A DNA stretch of 64,000 bases from Microbacterium hominis NBRC 15708. Its GTDB lineage: Bacteria > Actinomycetota > Actinomycetes > Actinomycetales > Microbacteriaceae. The stretch spans positions 62,001 to 126,000 of the forward strand of contig NZ_BCWI01000001.1 of assembly GCF_001592125.1 (NCBI RefSeq), in the 5' to 3' direction. The notes below the pieces were generated by a model. That model was not told the DNA's origin and did not search any database. It saw only the letters and a list, made by a program, of their open reading frames with translations. Below, piece by piece: positions 26,063 to 35,184 of this stretch; position 1 is the stretch's first letter, and each line of letters opens with the position of its first letter. A program made the translations under genes and the position numbers.

Positions 26063-26527
26063 ATGAGTACACAGAGCACGACGAAGAGCCCGTCCGACAG
26101 CGCCGCCCTCGGCCTCGGATCGGTGCTGGCGGGCTCACTGCCGTCCGCATTGATGACAGCGGACGCCCCGGCCCGCTACACCGTCGAGGCGGTGTTCACC
26201 CGTCGGCCGCAGCGCGAGGAGATCGCCGATCTGCTGAGCGACGAGACGCGCGAGATGCTGATCCGCAACGGATACCCCGTGGTCGAGCTGACGGTGTCCG
26301 ATCGCCGCCTGGAGATCGCGAACACCAACCTCGAGGAGCTGCGCGACGGTCTCGGAACGGTGCTCGCCGACCGGCTCGCGGAGATCAGCGACCGCGCCGT
26401 CGAGCGCCGCGACGCGGCCGCCCTGCGCGACGAGAAGACGGCCGAGGGAGAGCGCGAGCGCGCCGCCGCCGTCGTGGCCCTCGCCGCGTCGGTCAGCTTC
26501 GAGCGCGCCGTGCCCGCTGCCGGATGA
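26063..26527 (+). CDS. Conserved hypothetical protein
   Basis: This is a 154-aa protein. The N-terminal 30 residues are Ser/Thr/Ala-rich, a central part (ARYTVEAVFTRRPQREEIADLL, VVELTVSDRRLEIANTNLEELRDG) looks like a compact alpha/beta domain, and the C-terminus is a charged helix. No enzyme motif is visible. The ATG lies 6 nt after a TACCGT box with no ribosome site, so the mRNA is probably leaderless and starts immediately after the msr terminator. Confidence 0.7.
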   Translation: MSTQSTTKSPSDSAALGLGSVLAGSLPSALMTADAPARYTVEAVFTRRPQREEIADLLSDETREMLIRNGYPVVELTVSDRRLEIANTNLEELRDGLGTVLADRLAEISDRAVERRDAAALRDEKTAEGERERAAAVVALAASVSFERAVPAAG

Positions 26528-26658
26528 TGCCGAACACGACGGTGGCGACGGTCCGATCGACCCGGGACTGAGGCGGTCAGCACTCCCACAGTCCGGTGTG
26601 AGACGCTGGACACATGCTCCACTGCGGTGATGGCATACCGACCCGAAAGGAAGGTGCC

Positions 26659-27081
26659 ATGCCAGCGTGGTGGGAAGAAGTGCTCCATGTCGTGACCGGT
26701 CGTGTCAGCCGGCACGACGATCTCCCCGATCTGCGCGGGCTCGAGACGCGGCGGGTCGCTCTCGAGAAGACGCACTTCCTCGTCAACGACCGTGAGCGTC
26801 GCGGTGAGGAGCGGCGCACCTACGTGATGCGCCACGTCGCCTCGACCCGGCACGACACGACCACGGTGGCCGTGACCTCCAACGGCCGCGGCGTCGGCTC
26901 GCTTCCGCGCGAGGTCGCCGCGTCCATCGCTCCGCTCCTGCGCCGTATCGGCGGCGCGGCGATCATCAACGGCGCCGGAGCGCGCCCCGGCAGCCTCCGG
27001 CTGTGGGTCGATCTGCCCACCTCCGCCGCCCTCGGCGACTTCGCGCTTCAGCGGGACGGGGCGGCCACGCAGGACTCGTGA
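26659..27081 (+). CDS. Conserved hypothetical protein
   Basis: This is a 140-aa protein from an ATG with AAAGGAAGG upstream. It opens with MPAWWEEVLHVVTGRV, has a basic, Arg-rich centre (KTHFLVNDRERRGEERRTYV) and ends with a hydrophobic sheet (PGSLRLWVDLPTSAALGDF). There is no domain I can name. It sits between two other small hypothetical genes in the same direction, but each appears to have its own promoter. Confidence 0.65.
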   Translation: MPAWWEEVLHVVTGRVSRHDDLPDLRGLETRRVALEKTHFLVNDRERRGEERRTYVMRHVASTRHDTTTVAVTSNGRGVGSLPREVAASIAPLLRRIGGAAIINGAGARPGSLRLWVDLPTSAALGDFALQRDGAATQDS

Positions 27082-27126
27082 CGCGTCGCGCCGGGCGCCG
27101 GCCCCGCCGCGGAGCACAATGTCCTC

Positions 27127-27516
27127 ATGGCCGACCCCATCTGGAAGAACGACCCCGACGAGCATGACTTCCCCGCGGCGGAGGACTACCTCCGCCTCGT
27201 CGCCGATCCCGAGCGGGCCCGTTCTCTCGTCGCGGCCCTGCGCACGCGGGCGACGGTGGTGAAGAAGGCGAAGGACATCCTGCGGGCGGCGAACCTGCCG
27301 CTGCTTCCGATCGACAACCCGCACGTCGCCGATGACCTCCGCAAGGTGCGCGCGGGCAAGCCGCTGTCGCCCGTGCTCATCGTCCACGGCGACCTCACGC
27401 GCGGGCTGCCCGCGCAGATCGCCGACGGCTATCACCGCGTCTGCGCCAGCTGGTACCTCGACGAGAACACGGAGATCCCGTGCCGCATCGTCGGGCCGGA
27501 CGCCGCCGCGGCGTGA
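27127..27516 (+). CDS. Conserved hypothetical protein, ParB-like fold possible
   Basis: This is a 129-aa protein. LPLLPIDNPHVADDLRKVRAG, SPVLIVHGDLT and the C-terminal IADGYHRVCASWYL recall the small ParB/sulfiredoxin-like fold in which a GxHR box binds nucleotide. A Lys-rich helix (TVVKKAKDILRAA) precedes it. The role is unknown. The ATG is 6 nt after a CACAAT box with no ribosome site, so it is possibly leaderless. The antiporter gene starts 4 nt after its stop. Confidence 0.7.
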   Translation: MADPIWKNDPDEHDFPAAEDYLRLVADPERARSLVAALRTRATVVKKAKDILRAANLPLLPIDNPHVADDLRKVRAGKPLSPVLIVHGDLTRGLPAQIADGYHRVCASWYLDENTEIPCRIVGPDAAAA

Positions 27517-27520
27517 ACGC

Positions 27521-28717
27521 ATGAACCTGCAGACGCTCGCGCTGGTGGGTGCGGTCGCGCTGCTCGGTCCGCTGCTGTCCGCCGGCAGTCGGTGGCGCGT
27601 GCCGGTCGTGATCGGCGAGCTCGTCGCGGGCATGGTGATCGGCGTCTCCGGGCTGCACCTGGTCGACCCCACCGACCGCACGTTCAGCTTCCTCGCGACG
27701 CTCGGCTTCGGTCTCACGATGTTCGTCGCGGGCACCCACGTGCCGCTTCGCGACGCGCGCCTGCGCCCGGCGCTCGGCCGGGGCGCGCTACAGGCCGTCG
27801 TGGTCGGCGTGGTCGCCGCCTTCGCCGGCTGGGGACTCGCGACGCTGTTCGACACGGGTCACGCCGCCGTCTACGCCGTGGTCATGGCGTCGTCCTCCGC
27901 CGCGCTCGTGCTACCCGCCGTCCAGCAGACGCGTCTCGGAGGTCCGCCGCTGCTGGCCACCATCGCGCAGGTCGCGATCGCCGACACGGCCTGCATCGTC
28001 GCGCTGCCCCTCGCGATGGACCCGGAGCGTGCACCGGTCGCGGCCCTCGGCGCGCTCGGCATCGCCGCCGTGGCGCTGCTGCTGGCGCTGGGGCTGCGGT
28101 GGGGCGCGCGCGGCGACCGGTGGAAGCGCCTGCGCGAGACCAGCAAGACGCACGAGCTCGCGATCGAGCTGCGCGTCAGCCTCATCCTCGTCTGCGCACT
28201 CGGCGCCCTCGCCACCGTCTCGCACGTCTCCGTGCTGCTCGCCGGTTTCGCCGGCGGCCTGGCGGTCGCCAGCGCCGGGGAGCCGCGGCGGCTCGCCCGA
28301 CAGCTGTTCGCGGTGACGGAGGGCTTCCTCTCGCCCCTCTACTTCGTGTGGCTCGGCGCGTCGCTCTCGCTCGGCAGCCTCGTCGACGCGCCCGCGTACC
28401 TCTGGCTCGGTGTGCTGCTCGGGGCGGGTGCGCTCCTCGCGCACCTGTCCGGGGTGCTGCTGCGGCAGCGTCCGCTGTGGGCCGTGATCGCCGCCGCCCA
28501 ACTCGGCGTCCCGATCGCCGCCGCCACGATCGGAGCCGAGACGGGAGCGCTCACCGCGGGGGAGCAGGCGGCGCTCGTGCTCGGGGCGATCGTGACGATC
28601 GCGGCGCTGGCGGCATCCACCGCGGTCGCCTCCCGGCGCACGGCGGTTCGTGCCGAGGGCGCGGATGCCGCCGACGGCACGGATGCCGCGTCGAACGTCA
28701 GCCCGCCATCGCGCTGA
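27521..28717 (+). CDS. CPA2-type cation:proton antiporter
   Basis: This is a 398-aa membrane protein with about 11-12 transmembrane segments. It starts MNLQTLALVGAVALLGPLL, and VPVVIGELVAGMVIGVSGL is the family's typical first conserved segment. No C-terminal TrkA/RCK domain follows, so it is a short form. It should exchange Na+ or K+ for protons. It follows the small ParB-like gene by 4 nt and converges with hsmA-like, overlapping it by 20 nt. Confidence 0.87.
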   Translation: MNLQTLALVGAVALLGPLLSAGSRWRVPVVIGELVAGMVIGVSGLHLVDPTDRTFSFLATLGFGLTMFVAGTHVPLRDARLRPALGRGALQAVVVGVVAAFAGWGLATLFDTGHAAVYAVVMASSSAALVLPAVQQTRLGGPPLLATIAQVAIADTACIVALPLAMDPERAPVAALGALGIAAVALLLALGLRWGARGDRWKRLRETSKTHELAIELRVSLILVCALGALATVSHVSVLLAGFAGGLAVASAGEPRRLARQLFAVTEGFLSPLYFVWLGASLSLGSLVDAPAYLWLGVLLGAGALLAHLSGVLLRQRPLWAVIAAAQLGVPIAAATIGAETGALTAGEQAALVLGAIVTIAALAASTAVASRRTAVRAEGADAADGTDAASNVSPPSR

Positions 28718-29090
28718 CCGCGCCCGCGACGTAGGGGATCAGCCAGATCGCCCAGACGACGATGCTGAAGCGGTGGAACGCGCGCTTCTCGTTCTCGCGG
28801 CCCCGCACCAGCACGATGATCGCCCAGATCAGGTGGATCGCCATGAGGACGATCGCGGCGGTGCCGGTCCAGGCCATGAGGGTTCCCGCGGCCGTCTCGG
28901 CGACGCCGTCCGCGCGCCGGTCAGCCGCGATCTGCGTCATGAGCAGGGTGCCGGTGGTGTCGGCGGCGAGGCCGAGGGCGAACATGCCGGCGTGCCACCA
29001 GCGCAGCGTGCGCTGGATCCGCTCCGCCCAGACGCCGACGCTGTAGAAGACGAGGGCGGCGGTGATGATGACGATGGAAAGTGGAAGCAT
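28698..29090 (-). CDS. HsmA family membrane protein
   Basis: This is a 130-aa protein with four predicted transmembrane helices (LSIVIITAALVFYSVGVWAE; RWWHAGMFALGLAADTTGTL; AAIVLMAIHLIWAIIVLV; FSIVVWAIWLIPYVAG). The layout and the WWHAGMFALGLAADTTGT segment match the HsmA (TIGR03987) family, whose function is not settled. The ATG at 29090 lies 6 nt after a minus-strand TAGAGT box, suggesting leaderless translation. Confidence 0.75.
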   Translation of the reverse strand: MLPLSIVIITAALVFYSVGVWAERIQRTLRWWHAGMFALGLAADTTGTLLMTQIAADRRADGVAETAAGTLMAWTGTAAIVLMAIHLIWAIIVLVRGRENEKRAFHRFSIVVWAIWLIPYVAGAVSAMAG

Positions 29091-29113
29091 GCCGCCACTC
29101 TACGCCGAATCCT

Positions 29114-30460
29114 TCAGTTGTGTTGAAGGTTTTCGGGGGCGCGCCACAGCTGCTCGATCGGCACGCCCGTGCCGAGCACGTTCTGCGCGGCGCGGTGCCC
29201 CGAGCACAGCGCCGCCGTGACGGTCGCCGGGTCGTCGGTCCACGTCGCCTCGCCGGCCAGGTGCAGCACACCGCCGACCGGTGTGGCCAGGGTGTCGTGG
29301 TCGTCGGTCGTCGACCCCGGACGCATGTAGGCGTACGAGCCGCGCGCGTAGGGGTCGTCCTGCCATGCGGTGCGCTGGACGGCCACCGGATCGGGGACGT
29401 CGCTCCCGTACAGGCGTCGCAGCTGCGCCATCACGGAGGCGACGACCTCCGCATCCGTCTCGTGCCGCGTCGCGACCGCCGCCGGTCCGGCGGCGAAGGT
29501 CAGCAGCGTCGGCTCGCCGTGCAGCGCGGTCAGGTCGTACCAGGAGTGCCACCACCGCCCCTGGGGCCCCTGCTGGCGGACGGCGTACACGTCGGAGTCC
29601 CAGAACCGCTCCGGGAAGCGCAGGAACAGCTTCTCGAACGCGTTCATGCGCAGCCGGCCGAGCGCGCCGGCCACCGGCTCGGGCAGGGGCGGCTCGATCG
29701 CGAACGAGGCCGATTGCAGCACGCCGACCGGCACGGTCACCACGACATCCCGGCTGGTGAACGCGCCCCGGTCGGTCGTCACCGTCACGCCGTCGACGCC
29801 CCATCCCACGCGGGAGACGACGTGGGCGAGCCGGATGTCGAGCCCGCGCGCCAGGCCCGTGGCGAGGGCGTCGTAGCCGTCGGGGAAGACGACCTCGTCG
29901 CCGTCGATCTGGTCGTCGTCGAGGCCGTGGGCCGCGAGATCGCCGATCGCCGCGCCGTACTGCTCTTCGCTGCGGTGCGCCAGGTACTCGCGCACGCGCT
30001 CGGCCCGTTCCGCCTCCCAGCCCTGGGCGGCGAGGGCCGCCTCGGTCACGTCGCGGTACGTGGCGTCGGGCGCGGATGCCGCGATCAGCGGAACCAGGGC
30101 GGCATCCACGGCCCGGATGTCGGCCACGTACGCGGCCGCTTCGTCGGTGCTCAATCGCCGCCCGTCGGGGGAGTAGTGCGCGATCGGTCGACTGTCGGGC
30201 TGGTAGCCGCCGACCGTGAACTCCACGGTGCGCATGCCGAATGCGCTCGCCGCGGCGGCCACCGGGCTGTCGGTGATCCCGTGGATCCACGAGGCGCCCC
30301 GGTCGGTGACGCGCCCGTCGGACCGATCGGTCCAGACGCGGCCGCCGATGCGATCGCGCGCCTCGAGGACGACGGTGCGCCGTCCGGCATCCGTCAGCAG
30401 GCGCGCCGCGGCGAGCCCCGAGATCCCGGCACCGATGACGATCGAATCGAATGCGGCCAC
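29114..30460 (-). CDS. Flavin monoamine oxidase-family FAD enzyme
   Basis: This 448-aa enzyme has an N-terminal FAD-binding GAGISGLAAARLL (about 8-20), followed by the VLEARDRIGGRVWT motif and the C-terminal HLAGEATWTDDPATVTAALCSG that closes the flavin site. This is the polyamine or monoamine oxidase layout: oxidative deamination of an amine with release of H2O2. Specific substrate residues cannot be read. GGGAGGAAGGG precedes the GTG start. It is transcribed in the same direction as hsmA-like, 23 nt upstream of it. Confidence 0.88.
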   Translation of the reverse strand: MAAFDSIVIGAGISGLAAARLLTDAGRRTVVLEARDRIGGRVWTDRSDGRVTDRGASWIHGITDSPVAAAASAFGMRTVEFTVGGYQPDSRPIAHYSPDGRRLSTDEAAAYVADIRAVDAALVPLIAASAPDATYRDVTEAALAAQGWEAERAERVREYLAHRSEEQYGAAIGDLAAHGLDDDQIDGDEVVFPDGYDALATGLARGLDIRLAHVVSRVGWGVDGVTVTTDRGAFTSRDVVVTVPVGVLQSASFAIEPPLPEPVAGALGRLRMNAFEKLFLRFPERFWDSDVYAVRQQGPQGRWWHSWYDLTALHGEPTLLTFAAGPAAVATRHETDAEVVASVMAQLRRLYGSDVPDPVAVQRTAWQDDPYARGSYAYMRPGSTTDDHDTLATPVGGVLHLAGEATWTDDPATVTAALCSGHRAAQNVLGTGVPIEQLWRAPENLQHN

Positions 30461-30528
30461 GGCGCGTCCCTTCCTCCCGGCGGCGCCTCCCTCGGCGTCG
30501 TAGGAGCGACGTTAGCGCGCAGGCCCGC

Positions 30529-30969
30529 TCATCCGGTGCTGCGTACGTCGTCGAGGGCCGCGTCGAGGGTCGCGAGGATCGCCGCGCACCGCTCGACGTC
30601 CTCCCGCGTGCCCGACAGCTCGAACTCGAACAGCACGGGCCGGCCCGACGTCTGCGACAGCTGGCGGGCGGCGGCCTGGTAGTAGTCGCCGAAGTTGCGG
30701 TTGCCCGATCCGATGATCCCGACCATTCGTCGGCGCGTCATGGGCGAGCGCAGGAACGCCCGCACCCCCGCGGGCAGGGTCACCTCTTCGGCGTTGCCCG
30801 CCTTGTACGACGGCGTCAGCAGCACCCACGGTCCGGTCGGCTCCGTGCGACGCACGTCCGAGCGTGCGAGGTTGAGCACCCGTCGGCCGTCGATCCGCGC
30901 GAGCGCCTCGGCGAACCGGCCGGTCAGGTTCGACGACGAGGAATAGTAGTACACGGGGATCTTCCGCAT
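30529..30969 (-). CDS. nrdI: NrdI-like flavodoxin
   Basis: This is a 146-aa protein. The FMN phosphate loop reads YYSSSSNLTGRFAEAL near residues 8-23, and the LLTPSYK and GSGNRNFGDYY segments near 50 and 85-95 match NrdI, the flavodoxin that activates the manganese cofactor of class Ib ribonucleotide reductase. No nrdH, nrdE or nrdF is adjacent, so this is a solo copy; its partner must lie elsewhere or it serves another flavodoxin role. The ATG at 30969 is preferred over an upstream start because the family begins with this hydrophobic strand. Confidence 0.85.
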   Translation of the reverse strand: MRKIPVYYYSSSSNLTGRFAEALARIDGRRVLNLARSDVRRTEPTGPWVLLTPSYKAGNAEEVTLPAGVRAFLRSPMTRRRMVGIIGSGNRNFGDYYQAAARQLSQTSGRPVLFEFELSGTREDVERCAAILATLDAALDDVRSTG

Positions 30970-31033
30970 GCCGACAGTCTGATCGGACGGGATGGCGCGC
31001 GCTCGCCGCATCGGCGTGACAAACCCGATGCGC

Positions 31034-32239
31034 TCACAGGCGGTGGGCGTCGAGCCACTCCAGGAGCGCCGGGAGCGCGAGGTAGGCGATCGTGCCGTGG
31101 TCGGCGTCGCGGACGGGGTGGAACTCCACGTCGATCCCGAGCGCCCTCTCGTGGGCCACGAACGCCTCCGTCGCGGAGGGCACGACCAGCGTGTCGTCGA
31201 GCCCCTGCGCGACGAACAGGGGAGCGGCGAAGGCCGCCCCGCCGGCCGAGTTCTCGGCCAGGATGCCGGCCCAGGGCTGCACCGTGGCCGGGTCGGCCGT
31301 GACGAACCGCCCCACCACCGGCTGGCCGATCCGGTGCAGGCGCGAGATGTCGGTCAGCAGGCACAGTCCGTTCATCTCGGGGAGGATCTCCTGCGCCGCG
31401 GGGGTGAGGATGCCGTCCAGGTCGGCGCCGCGGTCGGCGTACACCCCGGCATACGCCGTGAAGGCGTACGCGCCGATCGTCACCCCCGAGATGTCGTCGA
31501 GGTGGGCGCTGAGCAGCGAGGTGAGATCCGCCGCGGGTGCGGCGACGGCGACGGCCTCGATCGTGAGCTCGGGCGCGTAGGCCGCCGCGCGTTGCGCCGC
31601 GAACAGCACGGCCTGGCCGCCTTGCGAGTGGCCCCACAGCACGACCCGGTTGGATGCCTGGGCGTCGGAGAGCTCCCGCGCCGCCCGCACGGCGTCGAGC
31701 ACGGCGTTGCCGCCGGTGTCGCCGACGAGATAGGAGTCGGGACCCGCGGTGCCCATGCCGACGTAGTCGGTCGCGGCGATCGTGTAGCCCCGGTCGAGCA
31801 GCGCGCGCATCCCTTCGATCAGCTCGAACGGGTCGAACGCGCGAGAGGGTGCGCAGTCCGCGGCGGCGCCGGTGGTGGGATGCCCCCAGGCGAGCACCGT
31901 CCGCCCCTCGCGAGGCGCTCCCTCGCGCGGGGAGACGACGATGCCGGTGGACAGGACGGGGGCGCCGTGCACATCGGTCGTGCGGTACATCACCCGCCAG
32001 GCGCGGGCGTCGAACGGCACCCCCACCAGCTCCGCCGCTCGCACGAGCGTGCCCGCAGGGCCGTCCGTCGCCCCCGCCGGCGCGGCGTAGAACGCGGCCT
32101 CGTCGCGGCGCTCGATGTCGTCGCCGATGAGCCGCGCGCCGACCACGGCGGCCACGCACGCGAGCACGAGGGCCGTCACGACGAGGATCGCGCGCGCGAT
32201 CGGGTGGCGCCGGCGGACACGGGCGCGATCATTTCTCAT
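31034..32239 (-). CDS. Secreted or membrane-anchored lipase-family protein
   Basis: This is a 401-aa protein. An N-terminal helix (IARAILVVTALVLACVAAVVGA, residues about 14-35) anchors it to or exports it through the membrane. The alpha/beta-hydrolase core has the nucleophile elbow GHSQGGQAV and a C-terminal VAQGLDDTLVVPSA acid region and DADHGTIA histidine. This is the secretory-lipase (LIP) family layout; substrates are probably acyl esters. A TAGGCT box ends 6 nt before the ATG on the minus strand. It diverges from adhE. Confidence 0.83.
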   Translation of the reverse strand: MRNDRARVRRRHPIARAILVVTALVLACVAAVVGARLIGDDIERRDEAAFYAAPAGATDGPAGTLVRAAELVGVPFDARAWRVMYRTTDVHGAPVLSTGIVVSPREGAPREGRTVLAWGHPTTGAAADCAPSRAFDPFELIEGMRALLDRGYTIAATDYVGMGTAGPDSYLVGDTGGNAVLDAVRAARELSDAQASNRVVLWGHSQGGQAVLFAAQRAAAYAPELTIEAVAVAAPAADLTSLLSAHLDDISGVTIGAYAFTAYAGVYADRGADLDGILTPAAQEILPEMNGLCLLTDISRLHRIGQPVVGRFVTADPATVQPWAGILAENSAGGAAFAAPLFVAQGLDDTLVVPSATEAFVAHERALGIDVEFHPVRDADHGTIAYLALPALLEWLDAHRL

Positions 32240-32274
32240 GGCCGGAGCCTAGTGGCCGAGCGGCGCGGGTCTTG

Positions 32275-32289
32275 TGTGGTCAGACCACA
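32275..32289. promoter_or_regulatory. FadR/LldR-type operator before adhE
   Basis: TGTGGTC-A-GACCACA is a perfect palindrome with 7-bp arms. It contains the TGGTNNNACCA consensus of GntR/FadR-type regulators, and its outer bases resemble corynebacterial LldR sites. It lies about 93 nt before the adhE ATG, close to a CATACT -10 candidate. Confidence 0.7.
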
Positions 32290-32381
32290 TCTGCCATACT
32301 GATCGCAGACAGGCCCGAGAGCCCTCGGACCCGGAAAGCGATGACGCGGACACCGTGTCCGCGCCGGGTAGGAGACCCACA

Positions 32382-35102
32382 ATGTCCACCTCGATCGATG
32401 CTCTGGTCGAAGGCGCACAAGCCGCGCTCGCAGAGTACGCATCTTTCACCCAGGAGCAGGTCGACCAGATCGTTCGCAAGGCGAGCGTCGCGGCCCTGCA
32501 CTTCCACGGCGAACTCGCCCTCATGGCTGTCGAAGAGACCGGTCGCGGTCTGTTCGAGGACAAGGCCGTGAAGAACATGTTCGCTTGCGAGCACGTGACG
32601 AACTCGATCATCAACCAGAAGACCGTCGGCGTCATCTCGCACGACGAGATCACCGGCATCACCGAGATCGCCGACCCCGTGGGCGTCATCTGCGCGCTGA
32701 CGCCGGTCACCAACCCGACCTCGACCGCGATCTTCAAGTCGCTCATCGCGCTGAAGACCCGCAACCCCATCGTCTTCGGCTTCCACCCCGCCGCCCAGAA
32801 GTGTTCCGTGGCCGCGGCGAAGATCGTCCGGGACGCCGCGGTCGCCGCCGGCGCCCCCGAGAACTGCATCCAGTGGATCGAGGAGCCCTCCATGGAGGCC
32901 TCCGGCGAGCTCATGAACCACCCGGGTGTGGCGCTCATCCTCGCCACCGGCGGCAACGCGATGGTCCGCGCCGCCTACTCTTGCGGAAAGCCCGCCCTCG
33001 GCGTCGGCGCCGGCAACGTGCCCGCCTTCATCGAGCGCACCGCCAAGGTGGGTCGCGCCGTCAACGACATCGTCCTGTCGAAGTCGTTCGACATGGGCAT
33101 GGTCTGCGCCAGCGAGCAGGCGGTCATCCTCGACGAGCCGATCGCCGCCGAGGCGCTCGCCGAGTTCGCCCGTCTGCACGCCTACATGGCGACCGCGGAC
33201 GAGAAGCGGATGCTGGAGGAGTTCATCTTCGGCGTCACCGCCGGCAGCGAGAACTGCGCCGGCGCGAAGCTCAACCCCACCGTCGTCGGCCAGTCGCCGC
33301 AGTGGATCGCCGAGCACGCCGGCTTCACGGTGCCCGAGAACACGTCGATCATCCTCGCCGAGGTCTCCGGGGTCGGTCCCCACGAGCCCCTGACGCGGGA
33401 GAAGCTCGCACCCGTGCTCGCCGTGCTGCGCGCCTCGAGCCCCGCCGAGGGCATCGATCTGGCCCGCCAGATGGTCGACTTCGACGGTCTCGGCCACTCC
33501 GGCGCCATCCACTCCAACGACCAGGACGTCATCGCCGAGTTCGGCAAGGTCGTCAAGGCCGTCCGCATCATCGAGAACAGCCCGTCGGCACTCGGCGGCA
33601 TCGGTGACATCTACAACGCCTTCATGCCGTCGCTCACCCTCGGCTGCGGCTCCTACGGTCACAACTCGGTCTCCAACAACGTCTCGGCGGTGAACCTCTT
33701 GAACGTCAAGCGCATCGGTCGTCGCAACAACAACCTCCAGTGGTTCAAGATCCCCGCGAAGACCTACTTCGAGCCGAACGCGATCCGCTACCTCGCCGAC
33801 ATGCGCGGTGTCGAGCGCGTCACGATCGTGACCGACGAGACCATGACCAAGCTCGGCTACGTCGACAAGATCATGGATGTGCTGAACCGTCGCGAGAACC
33901 GCGTGCAGGTGCAGCTCATCAACACGGTCAAGCCGGAGCCCAAGGTCTCCGAGGTGCGTGCCGGCGCCGACCTGATGCGTCAGTTCCAGCCCGACACGAT
34001 CATCGCCCTCGGCGGCGGGTCGCCGATGGACGCCTCCAAGGTGATGTGGCTGCTCTACGAGAACCCCGAGGTGGAGTTCTCCGACATGTGCGAGAAGTTC
34101 TTCGACGTGCGCAAGCGCGCGTTCAAGTTCCCCGAGCTCGGCAAGAAGGCGAAGCTCGTCTGCATCCCGACCACGTCGGGCACGGGCAGCGAGATGACCC
34201 CGTTCGCCGTCATCACCGACGACGAGAGCGGCATGAAGTACCCGCTCGCCGACTACGCGCTGACCCCGTCGGTCGCGATCATCGACCCCGTGCTCACCAA
34301 GGTGCTGCCCGGCTTCCTGGTCGCCGACGCCGGCTTCGACGCCCTGACCCACGCCACCGAGGCGTTCGTCTCCGTCTACGCCAACGACTACACCGACGGC
34401 CTGTGCCTGCACGCGATCAAGCTCATCTTCGAGAACATCGAGCGCAGCACGAAGGCCCAGCCGAACTCGACGGATGCCGAGGACATCAAGGCCCGCGAGA
34501 AGATGCACAACGCGGCATCCATCTCGGGCATGGCCTTCGGCAACGCGTTCCTCGGGATCGTGCACGCGATGGCGCACGTCACCGGTGCGACGTACCACCT
34601 GGTGCACGGCCGCACGAACGCGGTCTACCTGCCGCACGTCATCCGGTACAACGGCACCGTCCCGACGAAGCTCACCAGCTGGCCGAAGTACGAGCGCTAC
34701 ATCGCCCCCGAGCGGTTCCAGGAGATCGCCAAGCACCTGGGCCTGCCGGCATCCACCCCGGAGGAGGGCGTCGAGAGCTACGCCCGCGCCGTCGAGGAGC
34801 TGCGCGACCGGGTCGGCATCGAGCGCTCGTTCCAGCAGCAGGGCGTCGACGAGACCACCTTCATCTCGGGCCTGCAGGATCTCGCCCTGGCCGCCTACCG
34901 CGACCAGTGCGCCCCGGCGAACCCGCGGATGCCGATGATCGAGGACATGAAGACCCTCATGGAGGCGGCGTACTACGGCAAGTCGTTCGCCGAAGTCCGC
35001 GCCGCGCGGAAGGTCGCGCACGCGGAGAGCGAGGCCGTGACGGGAACCGTCCGCACGGCGCCCGCCAAGGGAGCGGCCAAGAAGGCCAAGGCCAGCGCCT
35101 GA
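32382..35102 (+). CDS. adhE: Bifunctional acetaldehyde-CoA/alcohol dehydrogenase
   Basis: This 906-aa enzyme has an N-terminal acetylating aldehyde dehydrogenase half ([20 protein letters not shown]; the reactive Cys is in [12 protein letters not shown]) fused to a C-terminal iron-type alcohol dehydrogenase half ([15 protein letters not shown]; metal His in HATEAF and HAMAHV). It reduces acetyl-CoA to ethanol in two steps with NADH and forms spirosome filaments in known cases. The ATG is preceded by GGAG. Full-length AdhE points to fermentative or microoxic metabolism. A FadR-type palindrome lies in the promoter. Confidence 0.97.
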   Translation: MSTSIDALVEGAQAALAEYASFTQEQVDQIVRKASVAALHFHGELALMAVEETGRGLFEDKAVKNMFACEHVTNSIINQKTVGVISHDEITGITEIADPVGVICALTPVTNPTSTAIFKSLIALKTRNPIVFGFHPAAQKCSVAAAKIVRDAAVAAGAPENCIQWIEEPSMEASGELMNHPGVALILATGGNAMVRAAYSCGKPALGVGAGNVPAFIERTAKVGRAVNDIVLSKSFDMGMVCASEQAVILDEPIAAEALAEFARLHAYMATADEKRMLEEFIFGVTAGSENCAGAKLNPTVVGQSPQWIAEHAGFTVPENTSIILAEVSGVGPHEPLTREKLAPVLAVLRASSPAEGIDLARQMVDFDGLGHSGAIHSNDQDVIAEFGKVVKAVRIIENSPSALGGIGDIYNAFMPSLTLGCGSYGHNSVSNNVSAVNLLNVKRIGRRNNNLQWFKIPAKTYFEPNAIRYLADMRGVERVTIVTDETMTKLGYVDKIMDVLNRRENRVQVQLINTVKPEPKVSEVRAGADLMRQFQPDTIIALGGGSPMDASKVMWLLYENPEVEFSDMCEKFFDVRKRAFKFPELGKKAKLVCIPTTSGTGSEMTPFAVITDDESGMKYPLADYALTPSVAIIDPVLTKVLPGFLVADAGFDALTHATEAFVSVYANDYTDGLCLHAIKLIFENIERSTKAQPNSTDAEDIKAREKMHNAASISGMAFGNAFLGIVHAMAHVTGATYHLVHGRTNAVYLPHVIRYNGTVPTKLTSWPKYERYIAPERFQEIAKHLGLPASTPEEGVESYARAVEELRDRVGIERSFQQQGVDETTFISGLQDLALAAYRDQCAPANPRMPMIEDMKTLMEAAYYGKSFAEVRAARKVAHAESEAVTGTVRTAPAKGAAKKAKASA

Positions 35103-35120
35103 TCGACGCTGCGGAACGAG

Positions 35121-35150
35121 GGGGGTCGGGGGAGCATACCCGGCCCCCTT
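35121..35150 (+). terminator. adhE terminator
   Basis: GGGGGTCGGG pairs with CCCGGCCCCC (one G-U pair) and is followed by a short T-rich stretch. Confidence 0.65.
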
Positions 35151-35184
35151 CTCCGTGCCCGCACGATCTCCGTACCCTGGACCC

